A stretch of DNA of 38,032 nucleotides from Acidobacteriota bacterium (GTDB lineage Bacteria; Acidobacteriota; Terriglobia; 2-12-FULL-54-10): contig JACQGE010000045.1 in assembly GCA_016199675.1 (NCBI GenBank), positions 1 through 38,032 on the forward strand, read 5' to 3'. Under the pieces are notes generated by a model that worked only from the letters and a program-made list of their open reading frames with translations, was not told the origin of the DNA and made no database searches. Shown in pieces: positions 26,934 through 35,699 of this stretch. The translations under genes were made by a program, and so were the position numbers. Each line of letters opens with the position of its first letter. Position 1 is the stretch's first letter.

Positions 26934-27182
26934 TCAAAATTGCAAGGTGCCGGTCCGGGAATTGAAGCCGGGCGCTGGAAGATAAATCGTATGGCAATGC
27001 TCACAGCGATAGACCTCCGCATTCTCGCCGTGAAGGCGTTTGATCTCCTCTCCGTAGCCATACCACCGCTTCAGGTGCCCGGCACACAACTTCCCTTTTT
27101 CATTCTTTTCGTTACAAGAGCGTTGAAACGGCAGCCGTGTCTTGACCTTGGGTGTTGTAGCCGAAGCAGAAGTCTCACTCAT
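26934..27182 (-). CDS. Small zinc-ribbon-like protein
   Basis: The protein has 82 residues. Four cysteines are arranged as a possible split zinc site: C23 and C33 (SCNEKNEKGKLCAGH), then C60 and C63 (YRCEHCHTIYLP), with H36 and H64 close by. The KLCAGHLKRWYGYGEE segment is rich in aromatic and basic residues. No known family is recognised. It lies 74 bp upstream of the M20 peptidase gene on the same strand. AGAGGA lies about eleven bases before the ATG. A structural zinc-binding or adaptor role is only a guess. Confidence 0.6.
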   Translation of the reverse strand: MSETSASATTPKVKTRLPFQRSCNEKNEKGKLCAGHLKRWYGYGEEIKRLHGENAEVYRCEHCHTIYLPAPGFNSRTGTLQF

Positions 27183-27319
27183 GATTGTTGCATTCCTCTT
27201 CTAAATTCAGAATCCGGCGCTCCATACTTTTGAGCCTTGGTTGCTCTTCCGAAATCCCCAGTCACAGGTGCGATATTATCTTAATATTACAATCGCCATT
27301 CGATTTTACACGACATTAT

Positions 27320-27354
27320 AAAAAAAACCAGCGAACCCTTGAAGACATAGCCGG
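27320..27354 (-). terminator. Possible rho-independent terminator of truA
   Basis: On the minus strand CCGGC (27354-27350) can pair with GCTGG (27332-27328), with one G-T pair and a 17-base loop. A run of eight T (27327-27320) follows. It begins 15 bases after the truA stop. The stem is short, so confidence is limited. Confidence 0.35.
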
Positions 27355-27368
27355 CACAACGAGTGAAA

Positions 27369-28160
27369 TTAAATCAGTGCGGCGCTCGGATAGTTCACAG
27401 AAAGCAGATGGAGTCCTCGTGCAGGGACAGTAGGGCCAGCTGCTGATCTCTGTCGAACGGCGAGAATTTTCCGGATTGCATCCGAAGAAATCTGTTTTCG
27501 ACCTACCAAAATCAGGGTTCCCATCAGGTTACGCACCATATGGTGCAAAAATCCGTTCCCTTCGACTGTATAAACCAGTTCATCCCCGCGCCGTTCCAAG
27601 AGGGAGGAAAAAATAGTGCGGACATAGGATTTCTCCTCGGAGTCCTGGCTGCGGTCCGCGGAGGCGAAGGAGCGAAAATCCCAGGTTCCTGCGTAGTCCC
27701 GCGCTCCCTCCTGCATCGCAGCTTCATCCAAGGGATAGGGGAACGGGAAGACAAAACGGCTCAGCCGTGGAAGGCAAATTTTCTCCCGAAACATCCGGTA
27801 GCAATAAATCTTAGAATGCACATCATGCCGCGCGTGGAAATGGAGGGGAACTTCCTGCACCGACAAAATACGAATGCTCTCCGGCAAGTGATCGTTGACG
27901 GCCTTCATCAAGTTGGAACAGGGAATCCGGGATGCCAGTTTCACGTTGGCTGCCTGACCACAGGCATGAACCCCGGCATCCGTTCGGCCCGCTCCATGCA
28001 CCTGGACTTGCTCTCCACAAACTTTTTTTATGGCAGAAGTCAGAGTTCCCTGGATGGTGGGCCGCAGGGGTTGGATTTGCCATCCGTAGAAATCCGTACC
28101 ATCATAAGCCACCCGCAACAACAGGTTCCGTAAAGGATTCTGATCATCGGATTGATTCAT
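27369..28160 (-). CDS. truA: tRNA pseudouridine(38-40) synthase
   Basis: The protein has 263 residues, the usual TruA size. The N-terminal strand VAYDGTDFYGWQIQP is the family start. The catalytic aspartate is D61 in GAGRTDAGVHA. Downstream are FHARHDVHSKIYCYRMF and GNGFLHHMVRNLMGTL, both conserved in TruA. It converts uridines 38-40 of the anticodon arm to pseudouridine. The gene is divergent from the DUF2203 gene and followed by a possible terminator at 27320-27354. Confidence 0.95.
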   Translation of the reverse strand: MNQSDDQNPLRNLLLRVAYDGTDFYGWQIQPLRPTIQGTLTSAIKKVCGEQVQVHGAGRTDAGVHACGQAANVKLASRIPCSNLMKAVNDHLPESIRILSVQEVPLHFHARHDVHSKIYCYRMFREKICLPRLSRFVFPFPYPLDEAAMQEGARDYAGTWDFRSFASADRSQDSEEKSYVRTIFSSLLERRGDELVYTVEGNGFLHHMVRNLMGTLILVGRKQISSDAIRKILAVRQRSAAGPTVPARGLHLLSVNYPSAALI

Positions 28161-28362
28161 TCTCTGTGCTATTCCCCCTACAGAAGAATCAGCCTACCAA
28201 CTCTAGCCAGAAAAGCCCAGCCGCCTTTCCGGATCGCCAATCGCAGAATTCTTCTTGCGTTTTGGGGCAGGCAATGAGCACAATAATACTTTGAGCCTTC
28301 TCAGTAGTTAGAAAACATCAGGACAACACCAGATAGGATCGGCGGTCATCTTGGAAGATCAG

Positions 28363-28806
28363 ATGGGAGAACGAACTTTTAATCTGGAAGAGGCGGAAAA
28401 ACTTCTTCCTCACCTGGAGCGATGGCTCCGCAAGGCAATCGAGAGCAAGCAAAAGGTTTGTGAGATTGAGGGACAATACACGGACCTGGTGAGAAGTATA
28501 TTCTTGATGGGTGGGCGTCTGGTGGATGTCGCTCATTTTTCTCTTCGGCGAAGGGAAAAGGAAGAAGAGGAGGCGCGCCTTAAAGAAGCCATCCGAGCCA
28601 TTGAAGATTGCGGGTGTTTGGTAAAGGACTTAGATCTTGGCCTGATCGATTTTCCCTGTCGGCTGGGGGACCGCGAAGTCTATATGTGCTGGAAACTGGG
28701 GGAACCTTGCATTCAGTTCTGGCATGACATCGACGAAGGGTTTGCCGGTCGCAAGCCGATCGATGGAAAAGTCATCGGCCAGCTAAAGCGATCTTCTCTT
28801 ACCTAA
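28363..28806 (+). CDS. DUF2203 family protein
   Basis: The protein has 147 residues. It matches the DUF2203 layout: an N-terminal FNLEEAEKLLPHLERWL, a helical hairpin with charged repeats (RRREKEEEEARLKEAI), then CGCLVKDLDLGLIDFP and REVYMCWKLGEPCIQFWHDIDEGFAGRKPI, which is the family hallmark. The function is unknown. GGAAG five bases before ATG 28363 supports that start over the TTG at 28351. It is the first of a rightward series, 84 bp before thiC. No membrane segment or signal is seen. Confidence 0.8.
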   Translation: MGERTFNLEEAEKLLPHLERWLRKAIESKQKVCEIEGQYTDLVRSIFLMGGRLVDVAHFSLRRREKEEEEARLKEAIRAIEDCGCLVKDLDLGLIDFPCRLGDREVYMCWKLGEPCIQFWHDIDEGFAGRKPIDGKVIGQLKRSSLT

Positions 28807-30282
<1,476 letters not shown>

Positions 30283-30408
30283 GCGCAGTTTGCCTCTGCA
30301 TTTTGTAGAGAGAGCGCGGGTAGTTTCTTCGGCTGAAATCGCAAGTCAAGGTGGCGGGAATGAGATCGCGGAAGATAGTTCGCGCTATAATATAAAAGGG
30401 AGTTTGTA

Positions 30409-31374
30409 GTGGCCGAGCAACGAATAATGGGGAAAACCTGGCGGCAAGTCCGGGAGCTATTTCGAGAAGTAGATCCCAAAGCCCTTGCGCAAGAGGCAGA
30501 TCGGCCGCTTTTCCTGGCATTGGTGGCAAAAGAGGTTGGCATATTACGCCAAATGGAGGAGTTCTTTGTGCCTTCCTTTTTGCGACCTCGCAAAGTTGAG
30601 GAGTCTCGCGGGAAATTGGCACTGTTCCTTCTCCCCCTACACCCGTCGGAATACCAGGCATTCTCCAATTGTGATTTGGCTGTGTGTTCGGAGGGAGCAG
30701 CGGAGGAGATCGGGGATGACGCTCCGCCCTGCTTTGTTTTTCAGCCGAAGAATCCAGAAGCGGTTCTGAAGGCAATTTTGAAGGAGCGATACGACCTGGC
30801 ATTGCCGCTGGCCAAGACCTTTCTGCCGTTCCGGCGGCTTGTGCAGCGGCGCTGGATCCAATCAGTTGCTTTGGAAAACACTTTGCTGGCAATGTTGTCG
30901 TGGGTTGCGGAAGAGTTTCCGGCTCCGCTCGTCTTGCCGAGGGCCGTCACAAAAGGTCGCCGCTTTGCTTCGGAATCTCATTTGGAGGAACCCTCCGACG
31001 TCGGAAACGCCTTTCTGACAGCCAACCACATGCGGCTGGCTTTCCTGCTGGCTGCTTCCAGTGACGCGGCGGTGGGTTTTCAGGAACAGCGGGGACAGAT
31101 TACGGCCGTCGCGGCAGCGGCGCTGGGCTGGCAAGCATTAACTCGCGGCGTAGAACAGAAAATGCCTTCCGGAAACTCTCTATTGGCCAAGGGGCTGCTG
31201 GCTTTTCTGGGCACGTATGCAGTGGGATTAACCCTGGAGCGGTTTCATGCTCTGAGTCAATCCTTGACTCGGGAAGAGAAAGACGTCGCCTACGAGCAAG
31301 CCTATCGTCTGAGCCGAAAAATGCTGGATGAGGTTCTGGAACGGATGGCTGCACGTGTCCGTTCGGCAGCATGA
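30409..31374 (+). CDS. DUF697-like protein with degenerate GTPase-like N-terminal half
   Basis: The protein has 321 residues. The second half (about 150-285: ENTLLAMLSWVAEEFP, LTANHMRLAFLLAAS, GLLAFLGTYAVGLTLERF) resembles DUF697, a hydrophobic helical domain usually attached to a P-loop GTPase. The first half keeps the typical lead-in (WRQVRELFREVDPKALAQEADRPLFLALV), but where the P-loop GxxxxGK(S/T) should be it reads AKEVGILRQM, and no G3 or G4 motif follows. I read it as an inactive GTPase-like domain plus DUF697. The start is GTG 30409, six bases after AAAGGGAG. It lies 153 bp upstream of the HPF-sigma gene, same strand. Membrane association is plausible. Confidence 0.5.
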   Translation: MAEQRIMGKTWRQVRELFREVDPKALAQEADRPLFLALVAKEVGILRQMEEFFVPSFLRPRKVEESRGKLALFLLPLHPSEYQAFSNCDLAVCSEGAAEEIGDDAPPCFVFQPKNPEAVLKAILKERYDLALPLAKTFLPFRRLVQRRWIQSVALENTLLAMLSWVAEEFPAPLVLPRAVTKGRRFASESHLEEPSDVGNAFLTANHMRLAFLLAASSDAAVGFQEQRGQITAVAAAALGWQALTRGVEQKMPSGNSLLAKGLLAFLGTYAVGLTLERFHALSQSLTREEKDVAYEQAYRLSRKMLDEVLERMAARVRSAA

Positions 31375-31527
31375 AACTCTCGGAGAGTGGTATTGCGATG
31401 GCTCTTTTATTGAAGCACTTTGAACTCTCCAATTCCCAGAAAGAATGTTCTAGGCGATTTCTCTCTCCCCGGAGCTTTCCCCTTCTTATGATTACGAATC
31501 TTCTGCGATTTGATCGGGAGGTGCATC

Positions 31528-32568
31528 ATGCAGGCTCATTGGAGTTTCCATCATGTTACTCGCAATCCTCAGATCGAAAACGCCATTCATTCGTACACTC
31601 GAAAACTCGAGAAGTTATTGGGCCGGTTTTCTCCGGATCTGATTCATCTGCACGGAGTATTGGAGTATAGCGCAGCACATCAAGGTCCGGTTTGTTCGTT
31701 GAACCTTTGGTTGCCCACCGGCCAGTTGCACTCCCGGGAAGAGGGGGGCACGGACCTGGCGATTCTGAAATCCTGCTTCGATCAACTCATCGAACAGATC
31801 AAAAAGCATAAAGAGGTCCTGCGGCGGGAGAGTGTCTGGAAGCGCCGCCGGTATAAGTTTCGGCAGGAATTCCAAGAAATGCAGGCGGGGGAAATTCGCA
31901 TCACTAATCGGCAGCAGTTGCGGGAGTACCTGGACCAGGTTTTGCCTCAACTAGTGCGTTTTATTGCTCGTGAATTGCGGTGGCGGGAGGCGGCCGGGCT
32001 GTTGCCCCCTGGTTATCCTTCTCAGGAAGAGATTGTTAATGAGATTGTGGTCAGAGCTTTGGACCATTGCGAGAAAAAGGCATCCGAGACCGACCCTCCT
32101 TTTCATTGCCTCATTCGTGAAGCGATCTCTGTTCTGGATGGTTCCATGGAAAATGCTGCTGCGCGACTTTCTGGAAGCGCAGAGGAAACGACCGCCATTG
32201 GCATCGGTTCTTCCTCCGATGTCCTGGCAGGCAAGATTGGGGCAGCACGTTTATGGCAGCGGAATCGGCTGTCCGCGACAAAAGAGGCTAATCTTCCTGA
32301 GACGCAGCTTCCTGATCCCGCCGACCTTTTTCTGGCCAACTTGCCCATCTTAGACCGGCAAGTCTATGTGCTCCGCGCCTTGGAAGGATTCGATGAGGAA
32401 GAAGCCGCCAAAGTGCTGGGAAAAACCGGGCCGGAAGTGGAACAGATCTTCTCGCGGGTAAGCCGTGAAGTTGCAGCGGCGCTCGATCAAAAACGGGCAG
32501 CAGGCTGGTCGCCACGCGCCTCGGATGAAATTCCTCCCGGTGCTGCGGCGGGATCCCTCCATCAGTAA
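31528..32568 (+). CDS. HPF/RaiA ribosome hibernation domain fused to sigma-70-like regions
   Basis: The protein has 346 residues. Residues 1-105 match the HPF/RaiA (sigma-54 modulation) fold: HHVTRNPQIENAIHSYTRKLEKLLGRF, VCSLNLWLPTGQLHSREEGGTDL and a helix FDQLIEQIKKHKEVL. A basic linker (WKRRRYKFRQEF) follows. Residues about 130-205 resemble sigma region 2 (LPQLVRFIARELRW, EEIVNEIVVRALDHC, PFHCLIREAI). Residues 265-320 resemble region 4 (LPILDRQVYVLRALEGFDEEEAAKVLGK, then EVEQIFSRVSREV), a helix-turn-helix. HPF domains dimerise or silence ribosomes in starvation; the sigma-like part may touch RNA polymerase or DNA, or may be a reused fold. GGGAGG six bases before ATG 31528 fixes the start. 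baeRF follows after 60 bp. Confidence 0.75.
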   Translation: MQAHWSFHHVTRNPQIENAIHSYTRKLEKLLGRFSPDLIHLHGVLEYSAAHQGPVCSLNLWLPTGQLHSREEGGTDLAILKSCFDQLIEQIKKHKEVLRRESVWKRRRYKFRQEFQEMQAGEIRITNRQQLREYLDQVLPQLVRFIARELRWREAAGLLPPGYPSQEEIVNEIVVRALDHCEKKASETDPPFHCLIREAISVLDGSMENAAARLSGSAEETTAIGIGSSSDVLAGKIGAARLWQRNRLSATKEANLPETQLPDPADLFLANLPILDRQVYVLRALEGFDEEEAAKVLGKTGPEVEQIFSRVSREVAAALDQKRAAGWSPRASDEIPPGAAAGSLHQ

Positions 32569-32628
32569 AGAATGGTTTTTTTTAGGCGGTTTCCTCCATT
32601 CTCTCGGAGGCGAAAAGAAGGGACAAAG

Positions 32629-33795
32629 GTGTTCACGGTCGAACAACTCAGGCAACTCGCGAATTTCCATTCCAATCGCTACTCTTTAGCCACCTTTTAT
32701 TGGAAAGCTCCTCCGGCGGCTAACCGGTCGCATCGCGGAGAAGAGACCCTGGTTCAGGATTTGTTCCGGGAAGTGCGTCAGAAGCTGGAAAGCGAAAATC
32801 ACGGCCGAGAATGGTGGAATTCCTTCGAAGCGGATCAGGAACGCATCTTGCAATATCTCCGGGGCGCGAAAGAGGGAACTGCAGCCAACGTAGCTGTTTT
32901 TTCCTGCGCGGGAGAATCTTTCTGCCAGATTCTGCAGTTGCCGCGGGGACTTCACAGCGGTTTTGTTATCGGCGAGAATTTTTATCTCCAGCCCCTTTCG
33001 ATCCTTTTAGACCAGTACCATCGCTCTTGTACGGTTTTGGTGGATCGGGCTTCCGCGCGCATTTTTGAGATTTACATGGGAGAAATCGAAGAGCATACGG
33101 CTGTGCTGGATGAGGTGCCGGGAAAAGTCAAAGCCGCTACCTGGAGAGGTGGGAACGAACGCCAGATCGAACGCCGTGTAGAAAACAAGGCGCACCAGCA
33201 CTACAAGCGAGTAGCGGAGGTGGTGCTGGGATTTTTTAAAAAATATCATTTTGACTGGCTCATCCTCGGAGGACATGGCGACGGGCTAAAGGAAGTGGAG
33301 AGTTATCTCCACAGTTATTTGCGTTCCCGTCTTATCGGCACTTTCGCGGCGGACGTCAAAGTGGCTTCTTTGCCTGAGATTATGAACAAGAGCACGGAGC
33401 TTATCGAAAAACACGACGGCCAAGAAAAGCGGGCTTTGGTGCAGGATGTCCTCAATAAAGCCAGCCGTAATGGGATGGCCGTGGTAGGATTGGCGGACAC
33501 GCTGCGAGTACTGAGCAGCGGGCAGGTGCACACCTTGGTGCTGGAAGAAGACTTACGAGTTTCCGCCGCGCGGTGCAGAAATTGCGGCGCTGTTACCGCC
33601 ACGGGCGCGGGGCGGTGCCCCGAATGCAATGGTTCTTTGGAACAGATCGAGGATGTGGTCGAACAAGCGGTTCAAGCGGCAATCCAGGATAACAGTCAAA
33701 TCCGTTTCGTCAGTGGCAGCGACGAGCTTCGGCAAGCAGGCGGGATTGGAGCCCTATTAAGATTTCGCACCCCCGAAACCGCTGTCGAACTTTGA
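32629..33795 (+). CDS. Bacterial archaeo-eukaryotic release factor-like (baeRF/eRF1-like) protein
   Basis: The protein has 388 residues from GTG 32629. It has an N-terminal alpha/beta domain (MFTVEQLRQLANFHS onward), a middle domain and a C-terminal L7Ae-like domain (VGLADTLRVLSSGQVHTLVLEE). The loop TWRGGNERQIERRVENKAHQHYKRVAE (171-197) lines up with the eRF1 GGQ loop, but has GGN at 174-176. A zinc ribbon (C316, C319, C330, C333) is inserted in the last domain, as in some eRF1/Pelota-like proteins. It probably acts in the ribosomal A site in rescue or hibernation; peptide release is doubtful without GGQ. AAGAAGGG lies six bases before the GTG. An ATG at 32572 is open but adds a basic, non-family segment. 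Confidence 0.7.
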   Translation: MFTVEQLRQLANFHSNRYSLATFYWKAPPAANRSHRGEETLVQDLFREVRQKLESENHGREWWNSFEADQERILQYLRGAKEGTAANVAVFSCAGESFCQILQLPRGLHSGFVIGENFYLQPLSILLDQYHRSCTVLVDRASARIFEIYMGEIEEHTAVLDEVPGKVKAATWRGGNERQIERRVENKAHQHYKRVAEVVLGFFKKYHFDWLILGGHGDGLKEVESYLHSYLRSRLIGTFAADVKVASLPEIMNKSTELIEKHDGQEKRALVQDVLNKASRNGMAVVGLADTLRVLSSGQVHTLVLEEDLRVSAARCRNCGAVTATGAGRCPECNGSLEQIEDVVEQAVQAAIQDNSQIRFVSGSDELRQAGGIGALLRFRTPETAVEL

Positions 33796-33958
33796 GAAGC
33801 ATATTCATCCAGGATCATCTTTTGGAAAGCAGTTGCCCCTTTTTCTCTCCTCATTACTCACACCATTAGACCATCTTCGCAATTACTGTATCGCCAAGCA
33901 GGACATTCCGAGCGCCGCCAGGAATCCGCATTTCAGGTCGGATCAAGCAAAAGCAACG

Positions 33959-34025
33959 GCAGATCCCTCGCGTTGCTCGGGATGACAGCCTCCGAGAGAC
34001 TACACCCAATATGAAAATGCTCTAG
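33959..34025. repeat. Dispersed intergenic repeat, copy B
   Basis: This shares ordered blocks with 4226-4308: GCAGATCCCT, GGATGACAGCCTCCGAGA, and TACACCCAATATGAAAATGC-CTAG, in the same orientation in this window. On the minus strand it contains a TGTCATCC...GAGGGATCTGC core, an intergenic sequence type I recall as frequent in Acidobacteriota and other MAGs. Confidence 0.6.
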
Positions 34026-34034
34026 TTCCCGCCC

Positions 34035-34063
34035 TTGCAAGTCGCCCTGCTGATCTTTACACT
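34035..34063 (+). promoter_or_regulatory. Possible sigma70 promoter of the malic enzyme gene
   Basis: TTGCAA, 17 bp, TACACT: 4/6 matches at both boxes with ideal spacing. It lies directly to the right of repeat copy B and about 115 bp upstream of the start codon, giving a longish leader. Confidence 0.35.
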
Positions 34064-34177
34064 AGGTAACCTTGGACGTTCCATTCGTTTCTCAACAGCT
34101 CAGAGGAGGCTTCCTTTCAGTTGTTGTCCTAAGGATCAAATTACAGGCGACGACAACATAGCCGGATTTTTGCAGAT

Positions 34178-35482
34178 ATGACTCTCCGAATACCAGAAGT
34201 AGATATTATTTTTGAGATACGAAGCCGGCACCGGCCAGGCATCCTGGGGAAGATTTTCAGCGTCATCGGCAGCGAAGGCGGATTGGTGGGGGATATCACC
34301 ACAAAATTTGTGGGGAAGACCCATTCAGTACGGGATATTACGATTTCGGTTTTTGACGTTGAGCACCAGCATCGCATTGAGCAGGCGATTGCGGAACTAA
34401 CGGATGCCGAAATCCTTCAAATAAGAGACCCCGTTTTTGAACGGCACAAAGGGGGCAAGATCCATAGCGGACGAACGTCAGACATTCGGACGCTGGCTGA
34501 CTTCCGATATGTTTATACGCCGGGGGTTGCGAGAGTTTGTACCACCGTTCGGGACAACCCTGCCAAAGCCCGGGAGTATACCGGCATTGCCAATAGCGTA
34601 GGAATATTTACCAACGGAACCCGGGTGCTCGGCCTGGGAGATATTGGCGCCTTGGCCAGCCTCCCCCTCATGGAAGGGAAGGCTCTCCTGTACGATCAGT
34701 TTGTCGGCATCAGCGCCACCCCCATGCTGATTGAGACCAAAGACCCTGAGAAATTTGTGGAAGTTGTCGAACAAATCTCGCCTTCTTTTGGCGGAATCCA
34801 TTTGGAAGATATTCGCAATCCCGATTGCTTTTATATCGAAGACGAGCTGATTCGAAGGCTTCATAAGCCGGTGATGCACAATGACCAGCATGGCACTGCA
34901 ACGATTGTTCTGGCGGCGGTGATGAGCGCGATGGCCCATATCGGACATCGGTTCGACCAGAGATTGACGGTCGCCCAAATTGGATTGGGCGCAGCGGGGT
35001 TTGGAATTGCCAAACTGCTGATTGATTATGGGGTGAACGTCATCGGGTTTGACCCGAGCGAGGAGGCAAGGAAGCGACTGGGGATGCTGGGAGGGAAAGA
35101 GACAACGATGGAAGAGGCGTTGTCCGGCGCGGATATTGTGATCGCCGCAACGGGTGTTCCCGGTTTAATCAAACCCGATATGATCCGGAAAGGACAAATC
35201 ATTTTTGCCTTGTCAAATCCCGTCCCGGAAATTTATCCCGAGGAAGCCATCGATGCCGGAGCGGCGTTTGCCGCCGACGGAAGGCAAATCAATAATGCCC
35301 TAGCCTATCCGGGTCTGTTAAAAGCTGCCTTGGAAATGGACATTGATCAAATTACCCCGAAAATGAAAATGGCTGCCGCTACAGCGATTTTTGAACTGAC
35401 CGAACCGGATGAATTGGTCCCCGATCCGCTGCGTCCCGAGGTGCATAAGAAGATTGTTGAAGCCGTGAAAAAATCTCGATAA
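34178..35482 (+). CDS. NAD(P)-dependent malic enzyme with N-terminal ACT domain
   Basis: The protein has 434 residues. Residues 1-80 form an ACT-like ligand-binding domain (FEIRSRHRPGILGKIFSVIGSEGG). The catalytic part has YTPGVARVC, GIFTNGTRVLGLGDIGALASLPLMEGKALL, GGIHLEDIRNPDCFYIE with metal-binding acids, MHNDQHGTATIVLA and a Rossmann GLGAAGFGIAKLL. It oxidatively decarboxylates malate to pyruvate. The ACT domain suggests allosteric control by an amino acid or similar small ligand, which is inferred. NAD or NADP use cannot be read safely: an acidic FDPSEEA after the second strand favours NAD. The ribosome site is weak. It is followed by pckA, 217 bp away. Confidence 0.9.
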   Translation: MTLRIPEVDIIFEIRSRHRPGILGKIFSVIGSEGGLVGDITTKFVGKTHSVRDITISVFDVEHQHRIEQAIAELTDAEILQIRDPVFERHKGGKIHSGRTSDIRTLADFRYVYTPGVARVCTTVRDNPAKAREYTGIANSVGIFTNGTRVLGLGDIGALASLPLMEGKALLYDQFVGISATPMLIETKDPEKFVEVVEQISPSFGGIHLEDIRNPDCFYIEDELIRRLHKPVMHNDQHGTATIVLAAVMSAMAHIGHRFDQRLTVAQIGLGAAGFGIAKLLIDYGVNVIGFDPSEEARKRLGMLGGKETTMEEALSGADIVIAATGVPGLIKPDMIRKGQIIFALSNPVPEIYPEEAIDAGAAFAADGRQINNALAYPGLLKAALEMDIDQITPKMKMAAATAIFELTEPDELVPDPLRPEVHKKIVEAVKKSR

Positions 35483-35699
35483 ACCACGGCGCATATGTTA
35501 TATTAGGCGATGCGGGTGATGGCGTTCCGCTGAAATCTTGCGCATAAGAAAGCGACGCCGGAGAAGAAGGTTGCATCCGCTGAAGCTAGAAAACCACAAT
35601 CTCCTTTCCGATACGCCAGCATAAGTTTCGGTTAGAAGAATACTTGGCGAGTTTGCGATCTCAGAGGAGAGAGAACTGTTTATTCGAGGAGAATCAGAA

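Larger units (their letters stand above)
33796..34177. other. Intergenic region between baeRF and malic enzyme (382 bp)
   Basis: No gene is seen. It contains repeat copy B (33959-34025), a possible promoter (34035-34063) and a ~115-base leader before the malic enzyme start. Confidence 0.65.

Noticed and set aside
26860-26997. 46-codon extension of the M20 peptidase
   Set aside because: It overlaps the small zinc-ribbon gene and does not resemble the family N-terminus.
30386-30391. TATAAT box upstream of the DUF697-like gene
   Set aside because: It has no -35 partner, and transcription from it would start within the ribosome-binding site at 30395-30402.
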